Assembly (NCBI RefSeq): GCF_900172335.1
Contig: NZ_FWFX01000002.1
Span: 1 to 64,000 of the forward strand
Length of the DNA stretch: 64,000 nucleotides
Direction: 5' to 3'
Source: Roseovarius albus
Lineage (GTDB): Bacteria > Pseudomonadota > Alphaproteobacteria > Rhodobacterales > Rhodobacteraceae
The notes under the pieces are model-generated. The model was not told the DNA's origin, searched no databases, and worked only from the letters and a program-made list of their open reading frames with translations. The position numbers and the translations under genes are program-made. This document shows positions 51,249 through 60,805 of the stretch, in pieces. The stretch's first letter is position 1. Each line of letters begins with the position of its first letter.

Positions 51249-51631
51249 TTGGCAGATTGACCGGGGCGGCATGGGTGCATGTGCTGGTGGGGTTTGTGTT
51301 GATGGGCAGCTGGGCTTTTTACGCCAATGCTGCGCATCCAATGCCCAAACCGTTGATTGCGGCGGTGCTGCAGGGGAGCCTATCTGGCACCATTACCTTT
51401 GGCCTAAAAACAGCGCTGGATTATCTGCGGGAACGGCTGAGCGCTGGGTTTGCAGCTTGGGTTCCGCCGTTGATCACCTGTAGCGTGTCCCTGTGTGTTT
51501 TGGTCGGGGTGCATACTATTGCGGGTACGCCGGAGGTCGTGAAAACCATTGCTGTGCCGTTCAGCGTGGCCAGTATCTATGCGGTGACGTATAATCTGAT
51601 CATGTACAAGAAAGGCCAAAGCGATGACTGA
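51245..51631 (+). CDS. Membrane protein of unknown function, 128 residues
   Basis: The frame starts at GTG 51245, four bases before the CdsA-like stop is complete, and ends 8 bp inside the next gene. The product has four hydrophobic segments, the first VHVLVGFVLMGSWAFYAN and the last IAVPFSVASIYAVTYNLIM, with ALDYLRERLS in a loop. It is coupled on both sides, so it is likely real. It could be a transporter or scaffold for the lipid pathway; no family is recognised. Confidence 0.7.
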   Translation: MIGRLTGAAWVHVLVGFVLMGSWAFYANAAHPMPKPLIAAVLQGSLSGTITFGLKTALDYLRERLSAGFAAWVPPLITCSVSLCVLVGVHTIAGTPEVVKTIAVPFSVASIYAVTYNLIMYKKGQSDD

Positions 51632-52244
51632 CCGCCGACCTATTGCCAGCCGGGGCAGCGGCTGGGCACGTGCGCTAACAAAATGGCTGGCGGCGCGTGA
51701 TATCAGCTCGAACCAGATTTCCATCGCCAGCATGGGCGCGGCAGGGCTGGCCGGCTTGTGCTTTTACTTTGGAGCGTCGGCAGGCGGGTTTGGTGGAGCG
51801 CTGTTGTTGGTGGCGGCGGCGCTGTTTTGCCAGTTGCGCCTGATCTGCAATCTTATGGATGGGCTTGTCGCCGTTGAGGCGCAGAAAGGCACGCCGGACG
51901 GTGCGTTTTGGAACGAAGCGCCGGACCGGGTGTCAGACGTCTTGATCTTTATTGGGCTGGGATACGGCTTGGGACTGGTTGGCCTTGGCTGGGCTGCGGC
52001 CGTTATGACGGTTTCCACGGCCTATGTGCGGGAGCTTGGTCACAACATTACTGGCGAGAATGATTTCTGCGGGCCGATGGCTAAGCCGCACCGGATGGCA
52101 CTGGTGACGGGGACGGCTGTGCTGGCCGCTGTTTTGCCAAACTGGGGCTTATTGCAACTGGCGCTTTGGGTGGTGGTGATTGGCGCTGCGGTAACGGTGG
52201 TGCGGCGCAGTTTGCGGATCTTGCAGCGATTGGGACAACGCTGA
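51624..52244 (+). CDS. CDP-alcohol phosphatidyltransferase-like protein with a degenerate active site (YnbA-like)
   Basis: The 206-residue membrane protein aligns with the CDP-alcohol phosphotransferase family over the signature region, residues 76-101. The canonical motif is D-x2-DG-x2-AR-x8-G-x3-D-x3-D. Here the first Asp is N76, DG is kept (79-80), AR is A83-V84, G93 is kept, the third Asp is N97, and the fourth Asp D101 is kept. Loss of two metal-binding Asp residues and the Arg suggests altered chemistry or lost activity. It is coupled to the previous gene. Confidence 0.8.
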   Translation: MTDRRPIASRGSGWARALTKWLAARDISSNQISIASMGAAGLAGLCFYFGASAGGFGGALLLVAAALFCQLRLICNLMDGLVAVEAQKGTPDGAFWNEAPDRVSDVLIFIGLGYGLGLVGLGWAAAVMTVSTAYVRELGHNITGENDFCGPMAKPHRMALVTGTAVLAAVLPNWGLLQLALWVVVIGAAVTVVRRSLRILQRLGQR

Positions 52245-52275
52245 AGCGGTGCCCCAGTATTCTTAGGTATTCTTC

Positions 52276-53550
52276 TCAGCCGTTTTCGCGCAGGATGGCC
52301 CCGGCCAGATAGAGCGAGCCGCAAATCAGGATCCGCGCTTGCGGGTCTTCTTTGACAATCTGCGTAACAGCGTCTAGCGCCGTATCCGCCGTATCTGCCG
52401 TCATGCCGACGGCTTTTGCCGCAGCTGCGGTTTCATCTGCCGGAAGGGTGTTGGCCTCACCGGGGATGGAAATGGCCGTCAGCCTTTTCGCACGTGCGGC
52501 CAATGGGCTCAGGTAACCTGAGATATCCTTGGTATTCAGCATGCCGCAGACCAGATAGGTCGTACGTTGGGGCAGGGTGCCCAGATGCTGGCCTAGCGCC
52601 TGGCCTGCGGCGGCATTGTGACCGCCATCCAGCCAAAGCTCGGCCTCGGGGGCCGTGTCGATCAGCGGGCCGGTGGCCAGTTTTTGCATACGGGCAAGCC
52701 ATTGCGCCTGAGAAACGGCAGCTTCATAGGCTTTGTCGCCCATCTCAAGATACCGCAGGGCAGCAAGCGCGGCCCCGGCGTTCTGGATCTGGTGCGCGCC
52801 GGGCAAATTGGGCAAGGGCAGGTCGCGTAGGCCGGTTTCGTCCTGATAAATCAGGCGCCCGCGTTCCTCATAGACATGCCACTGCTGACCGTGGGCAATG
52901 AGTGGTGCGCCAAGGCGGGCAGAGGTGGCTTCGATCACCTCCATCGCCTCATCTGGCTGCGGACCGACGATGCAGGGCACGCCGCGTTTAATGATCCCTG
53001 CTTTTTCGGTGGCGATCTTGGTCAGCGTGTCACCAAGGAATTGTTCGTGGTCGATGGAAATTGGGGTAATCACTGACAGCGCAGGCTGATCAATCACATT
53101 GGTCGCATCCAGACGGCCACCAAGGCCAACCTCGAGCAGGGTGTAATCTGCGGGTGTGCGCGCCATGGCCAGCAAAGCCGCACAGGTGGTGATCTCGAAA
53201 TAAGTGATGTTGCCACCGTCATTGGCAGCATAACATTCATCAAGAACGGCGGTCAGGTCAGCCTCTGAAATCAGCTCACCGGCCAGACGGATGCGTTCAT
53301 GAAAGCGCGCCAGATGTGGCGAGGTATAGGCGTGAACCTTCTTGCCTGCCGCTTCGAGCCCGGCGCGGATCATCGCCTGGGTCGAGCCTTTACCGTTGGT
53401 GCCCGCCAGGTGGATTACTGGCGGCAAATCGTCTTGCGGGTTTCCAAGCGCCTCAAGCAGGCGCCAGACGCGATCCAGTGTCAGATCAATGATCTTGGGG
53501 TGCAGCGCCATCATCCGATCAAGGATGACGTCCGATGTCTGTGCGGTCAT
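52276..53550 (-). CDS. folC: Bifunctional folylpolyglutamate / dihydrofolate synthase
   Basis: FolC adds glutamate to dihydropteroate and to folates. The 424-residue Mur-ligase-fold protein has the P-loop [65 protein letters not shown] (adjacent blocks) and a C-terminal domain with [15 protein letters not shown]. It overlaps accD (ATGA at 53547-53550), the classic accD-folC pair. Confidence 0.95.
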   Translation of the reverse strand: MTAQTSDVILDRMMALHPKIIDLTLDRVWRLLEALGNPQDDLPPVIHLAGTNGKGSTQAMIRAGLEAAGKKVHAYTSPHLARFHERIRLAGELISEADLTAVLDECYAANDGGNITYFEITTCAALLAMARTPADYTLLEVGLGGRLDATNVIDQPALSVITPISIDHEQFLGDTLTKIATEKAGIIKRGVPCIVGPQPDEAMEVIEATSARLGAPLIAHGQQWHVYEERGRLIYQDETGLRDLPLPNLPGAHQIQNAGAALAALRYLEMGDKAYEAAVSQAQWLARMQKLATGPLIDTAPEAELWLDGGHNAAAGQALGQHLGTLPQRTTYLVCGMLNTKDISGYLSPLAARAKRLTAISIPGEANTLPADETAAAAKAVGMTADTADTALDAVTQIVKEDPQARILICGSLYLAGAILRENG

Positions 53551-54491
53551 TTTTCAGCGGTCTCTTCGCTGGGGGTCTCTTCGGCAGGGGCTTCAAGTGC
53601 AGCTTCGTCTTGTGGCGCAGGCAGATCACCGGCAACCGCCGGAGGCAGGCCCATCAGCATGCGGGTGATGGTGATCAGTTCGTTACGCATTTCTGTCCGC
53701 GAAGTGACGCGGTCCAGCATGCCATGATCCAGCAGGTATTCGGCACGCTGGAACCCTTCGGGCAGTTTTTCACGAATGGTTTGCTCAATCACGCGGGGGC
53801 CTGCAAAGCAGATTAGCGCATTGGGTTCGGCGATGTGCACATCGCCCAGCATGGCGTAGCTGGCGGTGACTCCCCCGGTGGTGGGGTGGGTCAGCACGAC
53901 GATATAGGGCAGGTTGGCCTCTTTCAGCATCTGCAGGGCCACGGTGGTGCGTGGCATTTGCATCAGGGACAGGATGCCTTCCTGCATCCGGGCGCCACCG
54001 GCGGCGGAAAACAAGATCAGCGGGCGGTTCAGCTCAACCGCTTTTTCGGCGGCGGCAATGATGGCGTTGCCGACATACATGCCCATGGATCCACCCATGA
54101 ATGAAAAGTCCTGTGCAGCGGCCACAATGGGTGTACGGCCAATGTCGCCGGTGGCGACAAGCATGGCTTCTTTTTCGCCAGTTTTCTTTTGCGCGGCTTT
54201 CATCCGATCCGGATATTTCTTCTGATCGCGGAATTGCAGGGGGTCCACTTTTGGGGCGGGCACGTCAATCTCGGCGAAGGTGCCACCATCGAAGAGGCCA
54301 GTGAAACGATCTCGCGGAGTGATGTTCATGTGGTGGCCGCAGTTGGTGCAGACGTTCAGATTGTCCTTGAGTTCGCGGTGGAACAGCATGGTGCCGCAGT
54401 CGTCACATTTAGTCCAGAGATTCTCGGGTACTTCGCGCCGGGAAAAGATCGAGTTGATCCGTGGGCGAACGTAGTTTGTGATCCAGTTCAT
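53547..54491 (-). CDS. accD: Acetyl-CoA carboxylase carboxyltransferase subunit beta
   Basis: AccD with AccA transfers CO2 from biotin to acetyl-CoA to make malonyl-CoA. The 314-residue protein has the N-terminal zinc ribbon C29-x2-C32 and C48-x2-C51, then the crotonase-like domain with [33 protein letters not shown] and [12 protein letters not shown]. The C-terminus is an acidic, Ala/Glu/Pro tail of about 30 residues. folC is coupled to its stop. Confidence 0.96.
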   Translation of the reverse strand: MNWITNYVRPRINSIFSRREVPENLWTKCDDCGTMLFHRELKDNLNVCTNCGHHMNITPRDRFTGLFDGGTFAEIDVPAPKVDPLQFRDQKKYPDRMKAAQKKTGEKEAMLVATGDIGRTPIVAAAQDFSFMGGSMGMYVGNAIIAAAEKAVELNRPLILFSAAGGARMQEGILSLMQMPRTTVALQMLKEANLPYIVVLTHPTTGGVTASYAMLGDVHIAEPNALICFAGPRVIEQTIREKLPEGFQRAEYLLDHGMLDRVTSRTEMRNELITITRMLMGLPPAVAGDLPAPQDEAALEAPAEETPSEETAEK

Positions 54492-54552
54492 GGGCTGCTG
54501 TCCCTAGGTAATGTTATCGGACTGAGATAATCGTCAATGATACGAATTGCAA

Positions 54553-55434
54553 TCAACGTTGCAACGTGAGGCGTATGGCAAGCCATGCGCAGAAAATCCA
54601 GAGAATATCAACAGGAGCCCATGCCAAAACAGCATCAGAGTCATCCAGAGAAAACGGATAGGTATATAGTGCCAAGCCATCCAGCCATCCAAACGGCGCG
54701 GCGATCAGGATGGCCCCGACGTTGTTGATGAAATGGAGGGCGATTGCTGGTCCAAGTGATCCAGCACGTGCGGTCAGATCTGCCGCCGCAAGACCAAAAG
54801 CACTAGCCCACCCAACGATCAGCCAGGCCTGTGAGCCCTTGAGGGACGGATCATAGTGGACCAATCCAAACAGAATGGACGGCAGGCCGAGCCAGATCAG
54901 AGGTTGATTGAAACGCGCCGCCAGTTGGCTTTGCAGGTATCCACGAAACAGTGCTTCTTCAGCCGATGTCTGGATCAAAACCCCCAGGAGGCCGGGGATC
55001 AGGTAGGCCATCCATAAACGGGTCGGCAGGTTCTTTTCCGGCTCCATCCCGTCGGGCGATGGCAGGATGAGAATGATCAGCGATAATGCGATCAAGGGCC
55101 AGAGGGCGTATTTGAACTGTGCCCAGAGAAGCCGGATAGGACCAAAAAGCGTATGCAACGCGCGATCATGAACCAGCCGCGCTGTCATCCACAGTGCGCC
55201 AAAAATGATGAGGAAGCTGTAGAGTGTCAGTAATGCCCCACCCGGCGAGGTGCCGTAGATCAGATCATCGCGCGCAGATTGATCTTGTGGCAGAATCTCA
55301 TTGATCGCCTGAGAAGCAAAAGCCTGAAGCAACAGGAACGTGACAACGATCATCACCAGCCCACCCGCTAGACGGGATAGGCTGGCCGTTGGTAGGGCCG
55401 GGTCGGTCAATAGGTGATGGGCCGCATATCGCAT
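54553..55434 (-). CDS. CPBP-family intramembrane metalloprotease-like protein
   Basis: The 293-residue polytopic protein has the ABI/CPBP core: EEALFRGYLQ (the EExxxR motif), then FGLVHYD with a metal-binding His, and HFINN later. All three conserved positions are present, so it may be active as an intramembrane protease; in bacteria some members protect against self-made peptides. It lies alone after accD. Target unknown. Confidence 0.85.
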   Translation of the reverse strand: MRYAAHHLLTDPALPTASLSRLAGGLVMIVVTFLLLQAFASQAINEILPQDQSARDDLIYGTSPGGALLTLYSFLIIFGALWMTARLVHDRALHTLFGPIRLLWAQFKYALWPLIALSLIILILPSPDGMEPEKNLPTRLWMAYLIPGLLGVLIQTSAEEALFRGYLQSQLAARFNQPLIWLGLPSILFGLVHYDPSLKGSQAWLIVGWASAFGLAAADLTARAGSLGPAIALHFINNVGAILIAAPFGWLDGLALYTYPFSLDDSDAVLAWAPVDILWIFCAWLAIRLTLQR

Positions 55435-55575
55435 AACTTAAAGCTATGATGGCGAGCGCAGGGTTGCAATTCCAAGATCGGTCTCGAGATGAAACTAAGG
55501 TTCCCACCAGAGCTGTCTTGCGCCCCGGGTGAAGGGTTCGAAATTGCTCGGATTCTCAGGTGGGAACTTGTTGTT

Positions 55576-55905
55576 TTACGACGCTAGTCCGGCATCCCAG
55601 AACACAATTGCTGTCAGGATGAAGATAACAACAGGCCCTGCGAGATGCGCATATTCCTTCGCTCGAAGAAGCGTCGCTGCCGCAGCCAGCATAATCATCA
55701 TTCCAAGGCCTGCACCAAAGAGGCGGGTTTCAGGAAAGATAAGCAGAACTGCGACAGCAAATTCCAAGGCTGAGGTGACATATCTAAACCAAGAGGGGTA
55801 TCCCCATTTTGCGTAACTTTCGCGAATTTTCTTAGGGCCAATTCCGTTTGTCAGCGTGCCAACGACAAAGAAGGCAACAAGGAACCAGATCAAAAAGTGT
55901 ATCAT
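55576..55905 (-). CDS. DoxX-like membrane protein
   Basis: The 109-residue protein has four hydrophobic helices with the DoxX pattern: FFVVGTLTNGIGPKK, ESYAKWGYPSWFRYVTSALE, AVLLIFPETRLFGAGLGMMI and AAAATLLRAKEYAHLAGPVV. It is likely an inner-membrane protein; the family is often linked with oxidative or thiol metabolism. Single gene, divergent from ilvD. Confidence 0.82.
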   Translation of the reverse strand: MIHFLIWFLVAFFVVGTLTNGIGPKKIRESYAKWGYPSWFRYVTSALEFAVAVLLIFPETRLFGAGLGMMIMLAAAATLLRAKEYAHLAGPVVIFILTAIVFWDAGLAS

Positions 55906-56215
55906 GTTTGTGGTCTCGCCATATCAATCAGATCAGGGTGCTTACAGGCTGAGAGTGATATGATATCCCACGCGCCGCCCCCGAAAGTTAAGGGTTGCGC
56001 CGTGGTCGAAGTAGAACCGACCATTTGGTCAGCGCAGGAGACACCACCCTGCTACTCTATTTTCGGCATTGTTTGGGTATCGTTGATTTAGATTTCCGTC
56101 AAGTTCGTTTGGTCACAAATTCACGTTCTGAAGGGTGTGGTTCGGTTGTATCACACTTGTATCGCGCGCGCGGCGCGTCTATGCCCCTAGCTGACTAGAT
56201 TTCCGGGAGTCCGCC
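55906..56215. other. Intergenic region of 310 bp upstream of ilvD
   Basis: This region should hold the ilvD promoter and leader. A GC-palindromic run (CGCGCGCGCGGCGCG, 56163-56177) lies about 40-55 bp before ilvD. No branched-chain leader peptide or T-box was recognised. Confidence 0.45.
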
Positions 56216-57946
56216 ATGACCAAGTTTGATAAAGCAAAACTTCCCAGCCGCTATGTGACCGAAGGTCCGGCGCGCGCACCGCACCGGTCGTATTTGTATG
56301 CGATGGGTTTGAGCGAGGAAGAGATTCACCAGCCTCTGGTTGGTGTTGCCACCTGCTGGAATGAGGCGGCCCCTTGTAACATCGCCCTGAACCGTCAGGC
56401 GCAGTCGGTGAAAATGGGCGTGAAGCAAGCGCTGGGGACGCCACGCGAATTCACCACCATCACCGTGACCGACGGGATTGCGATGGGACACGAGGGCATG
56501 CGGTCATCGCTGGCGAGCCGTGAGGCGATTGCAGATACTGTTGAGTTGACCATGCGCGGCCATGCCTATGACGCGATTGTTGGTCTGGCGGGTTGTGACA
56601 AATCCCTGCCGGGCATGATGATGGCGATGGTGCGTCTGAACACGCCGTCGGTTTTCATCTATGGCGGCTCGATCCTTCCGGGTCGCTATGAGGGCCGTGA
56701 CGTGACTGTTCAGGACGTGTTCGAGGCCGTTGGGCAGCACCAAGCGGGCAACCTGTCGTCGTGCGAGCTGGAGAAGCTTGAAGCCGTGGCGTGCCCGTCC
56801 GCAGGTGCATGTGGTGGTCAGTTCACCGCCAACACCATGGCCTGTGTGTCTGAGGCCATCGGTCTGGCGTTGCCAAACTCTTCCGGTGCGCCTGCGCCCT
56901 ATGAAAGCCGCGACCAGTATGGTGAGGCGTCGGGTCGTGCAGTGATGAACCTGATCGCACAAAACATCCGTGCGCGTGACATCGTGACGCTGAAGTCGCT
57001 GGAAAACGCAGCCCGTGTTGTGGCCTGCACTGGTGGCTCGACCAATGCTGGCCTGCACCTGCCTGCGATTGCGCATGAGGCGGGGCTTGAGTTCTTCCTT
57101 GATGATGTTTGCGAGATCTTCAAAGACACGCCGTATTTCGTCGACCTGAAACCCGGCGGCGCTTATGTTGCTAAAGACCTTTATGAGGCGGGCGGCGTTC
57201 CGGTTGTGATGAAAGAACTGCGCAAAGCGGGCCTGATCCACGAGGACTGCATAACTGCAACTGGCCGCACCATGGGGGAAGAGCTGGATTTGGTCGAACG
57301 CGAAGCCGACGGCAAAGTGATCTATCCGGTGGAAACACCGATCACCAAAACTGGTGGTGTTGTTGGCTTGAAGGGTAACCTCGCCCCAGCCGGTGCCATC
57401 GTGAAAGTTGCGGGCATGAGCGAAGAGCAACAGGTCTTTACCGGCCCCGCGCGCGTGTTTGAATGTGAAGAAGATGCCTTTGCCGCCGTTCAGGAACGTG
57501 CCTACAAAGAGGGCGAAGTTCTCGTGATCCGCAACGAAGGCCCCGCAGGCGGCCCCGGCATGCGTGAAATGCTTGCCACCACAGCGGCGCTCAGCGGGCA
57601 GGGCATGGGTAAAAAGGTTGCCCTGATCACCGATGGCCGTTTCAGCGGTGCAACCCGTGGTTTCTGTGTTGGGCACGTCGGACCAGAGGCCGCGCATGGC
57701 GGACCGATTGCGATGCTGAACAACGGAGACATGATCACCATCAATGCTCTGACCGGCGAGATCAGCGTCGACCTGAGCGACGAAGATCTGGCCGAACGCA
57801 AGAAAGCTTGGGCGGGCCCACGCGAGACAATCTACGCCAGCGGTGCGCTGTGGAAATATGCGCAGCTTGTGGGTGAGACCTACAAAGGGGCCGTCACCCA
57901 CCCGGGGGGGCAGGCCGAGCGTCACACCTATTTCGACGACATCTAA
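56216..57946 (+). CDS. ilvD: Dihydroxy-acid dehydratase
   Basis: IlvD converts dihydroxyisovalerate and dihydroxymethylvalerate to keto acids for Val, Leu and Ile. The 576-residue protein has the iron-sulfur cysteines C54 (EAAPCNIA), C127 ([10 protein letters not shown]) and C199 ([13 protein letters not shown]), [18 protein letters not shown] and the C-terminal [19 protein letters not shown]. The ribosome binding site is GGGAG. A large antisense frame opposite it (56504-58501) is a coding shadow. It ends with a strong hairpin. Confidence 0.96.
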   Translation: MTKFDKAKLPSRYVTEGPARAPHRSYLYAMGLSEEEIHQPLVGVATCWNEAAPCNIALNRQAQSVKMGVKQALGTPREFTTITVTDGIAMGHEGMRSSLASREAIADTVELTMRGHAYDAIVGLAGCDKSLPGMMMAMVRLNTPSVFIYGGSILPGRYEGRDVTVQDVFEAVGQHQAGNLSSCELEKLEAVACPSAGACGGQFTANTMACVSEAIGLALPNSSGAPAPYESRDQYGEASGRAVMNLIAQNIRARDIVTLKSLENAARVVACTGGSTNAGLHLPAIAHEAGLEFFLDDVCEIFKDTPYFVDLKPGGAYVAKDLYEAGGVPVVMKELRKAGLIHEDCITATGRTMGEELDLVEREADGKVIYPVETPITKTGGVVGLKGNLAPAGAIVKVAGMSEEQQVFTGPARVFECEEDAFAAVQERAYKEGEVLVIRNEGPAGGPGMREMLATTAALSGQGMGKKVALITDGRFSGATRGFCVGHVGPEAAHGGPIAMLNNGDMITINALTGEISVDLSDEDLAERKKAWAGPRETIYASGALWKYAQLVGETYKGAVTHPGGQAERHTYFDDI

Positions 57947-57952
57947 TCTTGA

Positions 57953-57984
57953 ACTGGCCCAGCTAAGCAAAATGCTGGGCCAGT
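57953..57984 (+). terminator. 11-bp perfect hairpin after ilvD
   Basis: ACTGGCCCAGC at 57953-57963 pairs exactly with GCTGGGCCAGT at 57974-57984 around a 10-base A-rich loop. It starts 7 bp after the stop. It has no T-run, so termination may need Rho or the hairpin may protect the 3' end. Confidence 0.6.
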
Positions 57985-58068
57985 ACAAATCTGGATGCAG
58001 GTTCATTGTTCGGATTATTTCGCAAACAACAGGATGCGAATAGGCGATAAATTTGAGGTGGGTTGGCA

Positions 58069-58758
58069 ATGACGGGGCCGTTTGATTCGCTAAAGAAGTT
58101 GCTGGGTTTGCAAAGCACAGCGCTCTCTGCGAGGGGCTCTGACCAAAATCGGGTGCCCATTCCCGCATCTTCACCCAGCGCTGGGTCCACGAGTTTCCCA
58201 TTGCCGCATGGTACGGACTGGACATGGCGTCCGGAGTTGTGGTGCACAGAGTTGATGAAGCCTGAAATAGACACGGCAAATTTCGGTGCAAAACTGGGCG
58301 CAGAATTGAAGCTCTTTCACGATTGTACACAAGCCGAGATCGCATTGCGCCAGATCCAGATTTCCACGGGACCAAACACCGAAGGCTATGGGTTGAGCGT
58401 GGATGTGGCCAAGTTTGACGGCTCATTCCTGTCTTTGGTGCTGGACCTTCCCCAAGACGCGCTGACCGGGTTGCAAAACAGGCACGTCGTCCGGGTTGCA
58501 ATGAAGGCTGACCTAAGTAGCCCGTTAGATATTTTTACACGATTGAATATCAAGCACGGGCCAAACACCGAACAGCTAGTGCGGCAAATTGCGCTATCGG
58601 ACGAAGAGGCCATCGCAGAGTTCGATTTAGGCTACAGCGACTTAAATGAGCAGCGACTTGAGAGAGCTTGGGTGGACTTGATTGTAAATAAACCTGAGGG
58701 CCGAACGTTAACAGTGCAAGATCTGACCTTATGCCGGTATCCGCGCGCTGAGATTTAG
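58069..58758 (+). CDS. DUF6478 family protein
   Basis: The 229-residue protein (ATG at 58069, after GAGGTGGG) is of a Rhodobacteraceae-restricted family of unknown function. Visible features are the Ser/Pro-rich N-terminus, GTDWTWRPELWC, LKLFHDCTQAEIALRQIQIS, LSLVLDLPQDALTGLQ, a repeat-like ITGPNTE / KHGPNTE motif and a C-terminal LTLCRYPRAEI. It lacks a signal or membrane segment. It is the last gene before the tRNA-Arg fragment and therefore marks the host flank of the island. Confidence 0.75.
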   Translation: MTGPFDSLKKLLGLQSTALSARGSDQNRVPIPASSPSAGSTSFPLPHGTDWTWRPELWCTELMKPEIDTANFGAKLGAELKLFHDCTQAEIALRQIQISTGPNTEGYGLSVDVAKFDGSFLSLVLDLPQDALTGLQNRHVVRVAMKADLSSPLDIFTRLNIKHGPNTEQLVRQIALSDEEAIAEFDLGYSDLNEQRLERAWVDLIVNKPEGRTLTVQDLTLCRYPRAEI

Positions 58759-58855
58759 ACAGGTTGGTCTGGGAGTGGCGCCTGTTCCTCAAAACGGGTG
58801 ATCCTTGCTGCTAAACCAGAGCCATATACACCGAAAAACTTAGATCTGACGTACT

Positions 58856-58900
58856 TGGCGACCCCGGCAGGATTCGAACCTGCAACCTGCCCCTTAGGAG
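58856..58900 (-). tRNA. 3' fragment of tRNA-Arg(CCU), probable attachment site (att)
   Basis: Reading the minus strand, the fragment has the anticodon loop CTCCTAA (CCU), the 3' side of the anticodon stem (GGGGC), variable bases, a perfect T arm (GCAGG, TTCGAAT, CCTGC), acceptor 3' strand CGGGGTC, discriminator G and CCA. The 5' half that should lie at about 58901-58935 is missing: no GACCCCG acceptor is present and the bases 5' of the loop (GTTCC) no longer pair well. The integrase gene begins 16 bp away. This is the classic signature of an island integrated in a tRNA 3' end; the restored full tRNA should lie beyond the window. Confidence 0.85.
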
Positions 58901-58916
58901 GGAACCGTTCATAGCG

Positions 58917-60011
58917 CTATTCCTTCTTTGATTTCTGCTGCTTGGGTATTTGTACAGGGCCTTCCTGTACATGGTTTGTACGAAAACGGGCCCTGACATC
59001 GGCCTCATCCGTCTCTGCGTGGGCATAGATGCGCATAGGCAAATTGGGGTCTGACCAGCGCCCAGCCTTTGCCGCTGTGACCGGATCGACGCCTTGGCGC
59101 ACGACCAATTCAGTGAAGAACCCATGCCGCCCTGCTGGGTGCGCAGACAAATACTGGATGCCCGCCCGCTTACAGATTGTCTTCCATCGAGTGTTGTAGC
59201 CTGTTGAGCTGCCATAACCGAAAACACGGGCTTTCATCAGCTTGCCGGTCTTGCGGTTCTTGGGCCGTTTGGCTGGCAGTGCGAGAAGCTCGTCCATCAT
59301 CTGAGGCGAGACGGTGATCCAACTTTCCGGATGTCCTTTCTGCGCTTTTACCCGAACTTTGTTTTCGTGTGGCCGCAGATCGTCTGGCTCCAATGATACG
59401 GCCTGATCAATCCGTGCAGCCGTCTCGAACATGAAGCGGACCAGCGCAGCATTGTACGGATCAGCAGCACGGCAAAATGCCTCGATCCATTCCTTATCAG
59501 CTGGCGTGCGCTCGACGCGGCTAAGCTTCCCGCGCCGCTTGTCCTGAGCGATGCGCTCAAACTTGTCGTAGGGCTTCACGCGGATGAGAGGCGTGCCTTC
59601 CAGCTCATGCGCGTTGTTGATTACAGCACTTGCGGGCGTCACGATCTCACGCCACCAGGTATCGGTCGACGCCTTGGGTTTCAACTTCGGCCCAAGGCTC
59701 TTCAATAGCGCACCAGAAATCGCGCCTAGAGACAGGTCCCCGATTGCTTCGACAATCGGGATCAACTGCTTCGCCGCTTTTGGGGACGCGTTGTAGAGCA
59801 TGATTGCATCAGAGAACGTCTTGCTCGGTTCGTCGCCCACGACATAGCGACGGATCTGACGTTCGGTCTCATGGTTTATCCAGTCCCGTGCGCCCTCTTC
59901 TGTAGATGCCTTAGTGCTTCGCCGGTATGGGCCGGCGATTGGCCTGCCGTTGTATTCAATCCACCCCTTGGCCCAGTAGACACGGCCCCTCTTGTAAATT
60001 TGGAGCGGCAT
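58917..60011 (-). CDS. int: Tyrosine recombinase (island integrase)
   Basis: The 364-residue integrase has an N-terminal arm-binding region (YKRGRVYWAKGW), a core-binding domain and a C-terminal catalytic domain. Likely catalytic residues are R200 (ETAARIDQ), K225, H291 and R295 (HPAGRHGF), W319 and Y329 (IYAHAE). The His-Arg pair is spaced by one extra residue compared with the usual HxxR. It reads toward the tRNA fragment 16 bp away, so it is the integrase of this island. The start overlaps the excisionase-like frame. Confidence 0.92.
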   Translation of the reverse strand: MPLQIYKRGRVYWAKGWIEYNGRPIAGPYRRSTKASTEEGARDWINHETERQIRRYVVGDEPSKTFSDAIMLYNASPKAAKQLIPIVEAIGDLSLGAISGALLKSLGPKLKPKASTDTWWREIVTPASAVINNAHELEGTPLIRVKPYDKFERIAQDKRRGKLSRVERTPADKEWIEAFCRAADPYNAALVRFMFETAARIDQAVSLEPDDLRPHENKVRVKAQKGHPESWITVSPQMMDELLALPAKRPKNRKTGKLMKARVFGYGSSTGYNTRWKTICKRAGIQYLSAHPAGRHGFFTELVVRQGVDPVTAAKAGRWSDPNLPMRIYAHAETDEADVRARFRTNHVQEGPVQIPKQQKSKKE

Positions 60012-60223
60012 GACTGGCCTCCTTCAAAAATCGTATCAATCTGCGCGGGCGTGATCAGCATGGTTCGCCCAAGGCGATAGAATGCGCCCGTGTCATTTGC
60101 TCGCTCGCGCAACGTGCGTTCCGAAATATCGATCCCCATCCCGGCCATGACTTCGACCCACTGCGCGGGTGTTTTCCCAAGCCCCAGGATCTGAGAGCTG
60201 TCTGAATAGTTGGTCTCGGCCAT
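59876..60223 (-). CDS. Excisionase-like DNA-binding protein overlapping int
   Basis: The frame encodes 115 residues. The first about 70 look like a small HTH/excisionase domain (DISERTLRERANDTGAF, then LGRTMLITPAQIDTIF), which fits a MerR/AlpA-type recombination directionality factor. The last 44 residues overlap the start of int by 136 bp in another frame and look less ordered. It would be co-transcribed with int and set the direction of recombination. It may be functional only in its N-terminal part. Confidence 0.6.
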   Translation of the reverse strand: MAETNYSDSSQILGLGKTPAQWVEVMAGMGIDISERTLRERANDTGAFYRLGRTMLITPAQIDTIFEGGQSCRSKFTRGAVSTGPRGGLNTTAGQSPAHTGEALRHLQKRAHGTG

Positions 60224-60372
60224 TTCAGTCGTCCTTGTCCGCTTAAGTTGAATCGGCGATGCGCATGGAATCGCTTGTTCTGCACCTTCTGACGTGGTCA
60301 GATGTGATTAACAGTAAATGTTCGTCATTTTTTGCAAAGTTCGCGAATTTCGACGAAGTAGTCAATTGGAAA
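60224..60372. promoter_or_regulatory. Divergent control region between excisionase/int and the XRE repressor gene
   Basis: Between the two divergent starts lie a perfect palindrome TTCGCGAA (60340-60347) and flanking inverted copies TTCGTC (60321-60326) and GACGAA (60352-60357). These are plausible operators for the XRE protein controlling both directions, as in a phage switch. Confidence 0.55.
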
Positions 60373-60801
60373 ATGTCGATGCCGCAGAAACATGCTGATC
60401 TTTTTGCTGCAATGGGTGCTCGTCTCACCATTGCTCGCAATGAAATCGGCTTCTCACAAGCGGCCATGGCGGAAGCTATCGGTGTCTCACCCCGCGCGTA
60501 TCACAGCTACGAAAAGGGCCAGCGCGGAATGCCTGTAGAAGCCTTGGTCGCGATGGGTGAGCGGTTCGAGGTGGACGTGCCCTGGCTGCTACTTGGCACC
60601 AAATCCATTCGGGCGGGGCATGATTTCGAAGCGCTCAAACACATCGAAAGCTCGCTGGATAAGCACCTCACCGATGAGGGCATAAAAATCAAAAGCGAAA
60701 AGCGCGGGGCAATCGTGGCCCGTTGGTATCAATCGCATGTCGAAGGCCGTGAAGTGACGGATGACGACGTGCACACATGGATCGAGTTGGTAAGGGAGTA
60801 A
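60373..60801 (+). CDS. XRE-family HTH repressor of the island
   Basis: The protein (142 residues from ATG 60373) has a Cro/CI-type HTH: ARLTIARNEIGFSQAAMAEAIG, then SPRAYHSYEKGQRGMPVEAL. The C-terminal region is acidic and basic with no protease motif (no Ser-Lys LexA dyad seen), so it is not a LexA-like self-cleaving repressor. It stands divergent from excisionase/int across the palindromic region. Probable role: silencing of excision or of the cargo. An ATG at 60379 is also possible. Confidence 0.82.
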   Translation: MSMPQKHADLFAAMGARLTIARNEIGFSQAAMAEAIGVSPRAYHSYEKGQRGMPVEALVAMGERFEVDVPWLLLGTKSIRAGHDFEALKHIESSLDKHLTDEGIKIKSEKRGAIVARWYQSHVEGREVTDDDVHTWIELVRE

Positions 60802-60805
60802 TCTG

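Noticed and set aside
56504..58501. 665-codon minus-strand frame opposite ilvD
   Set aside because: Coding shadow of ilvD; it continues through intergenic sequence and into the DUF6478 gene without any recognisable domain.
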